Assembly (NCBI GenBank): GCA_035714005.1
Contig: DASTMQ010000289.1
Location: 1-5,993 of the forward strand
Direction: 5' to 3'
DNA: 5,993 nucleotides
Source: AWTP1-13 sp035714005
Lineage (GTDB): Bacteria; Pseudomonadota; Alphaproteobacteria; Rhizobiales; Hyphomicrobiaceae
This document shows, in pieces, positions 5,546 to 5,993 of the stretch. A model generated the notes under the pieces. The model ran no database searches and was not told where the DNA came from. It worked only from the letters and a program-made list of their open reading frames with translations. The position numbers and the translations under genes are program-made. The first letter of the stretch is position 1; each line of letters starts with the position of its first letter.

Positions 5546-5993
5546 GGGTTTCGGCATCGCGGGGTGGCCGCGCCGCCGTGCCGTTCCAGACGAGCACATG
5601 CCGGCTGCCGGCGCTGCCTGCCAGCGACGGCGCGCGCGTTGCGGGCACGTGCACGTGCAACGAGCTGGCCCTGGGGTCGACCCAGGCCTGTGTCCGAGGC
5701 CTTCGCCTCGCCGGCAGACAGAACCAGCCCAAGCCCAGGCACTGGAAGGCGAGCACCACGCCCATGGCGCTTTTGTGCGCTTCGACGGGATAGTGGCCGC
5801 CGTCGGTTGGCCACTGCTGGATGATGAGACCCATTAGCGACTGCAGGGCAAAAGCACCGCCGACGTGGAGCAGGTTCAAGGCGGCGTTGGCCCGCCCGGA
5901 GATCTCCTTTGGATAGTAGTCGGCGAGGATGGCGTAGCTCAGCACGGTGGCGGCGCCGGCGGCGGCGATCGCGCTCCAGGCGAGAGTTCGGGG
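5430..5993 (-). CDS. MFS transporter, C-terminal part with an unusual long tail
   Basis: Partial gene: the N-terminal part lies beyond the right edge, and the frame is open from 5993 to a TAA at 5432-5430. Counting from the in-frame GTG at 5945, the first 78 codons look like the last two helices of an MFS transporter. DYYPKEISGRANAALNLLHV (9-28) is a typical loop 10-11 and helix 11 segment, and GVVLAFQCLGLGWFCL (62-77) a typical last helix, followed by the basic stop-transfer PARRRP. Sixteen further codons upstream are hydrophobic and in frame. After P83 come about 88 residues rich in P, R, A and S with no recognisable domain, the last 38 or so antisense to the oxidoreductase gene. A normal MFS protein would end near 5700. 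The tail may be real, or the ancestral stop may have been lost or obscured by a frameshift or sequencing error. Confidence 0.75.
   Translation of the reverse strand, partial: PRTLAWSAIAAAGAATVLSYAILADYYPKEISGRANAALNLLHVGGAFALQSLMGLIIQQWPTDGGHYPVEAHKSAMGVVLAFQCLGLGWFCLPARRRPRTQAWVDPRASSLHVHVPATRAPSLAGSAGSRHVLVWNGTAARPPRDAETLNLKGLPRRPSLPPQSGAERRAKTPAAGRPRCRTSATR
5637..5662. repeat. Nested inverted repeat with a 14-bp perfect palindrome
   Basis: GCACGTGCACGTGC at 5645-5658 is its own reverse complement. It is enclosed by CGTTGC (5637-5642) and GCAACG (5657-5662), which can pair in RNA from either strand. It lies in the doubtful tail of the right-hand MFS frame, downstream of both convergent genes' core coding regions. 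No U-run adjoins it. A transcript-end structure or a protein-binding site is possible, not shown. Confidence 0.4.
5670..5686. repeat. 6-bp stem hairpin just past the MFS core
   Basis: CCTGGG (5670-5675) and CCCAGG (5681-5686) flank the loop GTCGA. It sits about 25 bases after the end of the last predicted helix of the right-hand MFS protein, in minus-strand direction, and 8 bases from the nested palindrome at 5637-5662. Such structures between convergent genes often mark transcript ends, but the U-run of an intrinsic terminator is missing. Confidence 0.3.

Noticed and set aside
5533..5548. Small hairpin CCCTT/GAGGG over the oxidoreductase stop, followed by TTTC
   Set aside because: Only five base pairs including a G-T wobble, and a three-base T-run; too weak to call a terminator.
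5413..5814. A frameshift into another minus-strand frame to give the right-hand MFS gene a normal end
   Set aside because: The other two minus-strand frames are also open well past 5700, with first stops near 5537 and 5413, so no single shift restores a typical short C-terminus. A base error or substitution removing a stop cannot be seen from this sequence alone.

Overview
The window is G+C-rich (about two thirds by eye) with strongly G/C-biased third codon positions. The protein styles suggest an alphaproteobacterium, perhaps Hyphomicrobiales; this is inference, since no rRNA or other marker gene is present. There is no sign of a mobile element, CRISPR array, tRNA or phage gene.

Layout: positions 1-3114 hold a minus-strand cluster. 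Read in transcription order it is a periplasmic substrate-binding protein (ssuA-like, 3114-2125), an inner-membrane permease (ssuC-like, 2041-1205), an ABC ATPase (ssuB-like, 1194-421) and the first 120 codons of cysteine synthase (cysK, 360 to beyond position 1). Together they encode a complete sulfonate/taurine-type ABC importer next to the enzyme that fixes sulfide into cysteine, a plausible sulfur-scavenging operon. The desulfonating monooxygenase (ssuD or tauD) expected for such a pathway is not in the window.

Upstream of ssuA is a 384-base gene-free stretch (3115-3498) with an A+T-rich promoter-like patch. Before it lies a minus-strand MFS transporter of the OFA/monocarboxylate-like type (4794-3499). 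A short 70-base divergent spacer separates this from a plus-strand cytosolic DsbA/FrnE-family thiol oxidoreductase (4865-5545). The right edge holds the C-terminal part of a second MFS transporter (minus strand, 5993-5430). Its frame runs on for about 88 codons after the last membrane helix and overlaps the oxidoreductase gene tail to tail.

The genes are ordinary families. The features most worth a second look are two abutting GC-rich hairpins directly after the ssuA stop codon, the odd C-terminal tail and convergent overlap of the right-hand MFS gene, and the long ssuA leader. I found no convincing previously undescribed system.
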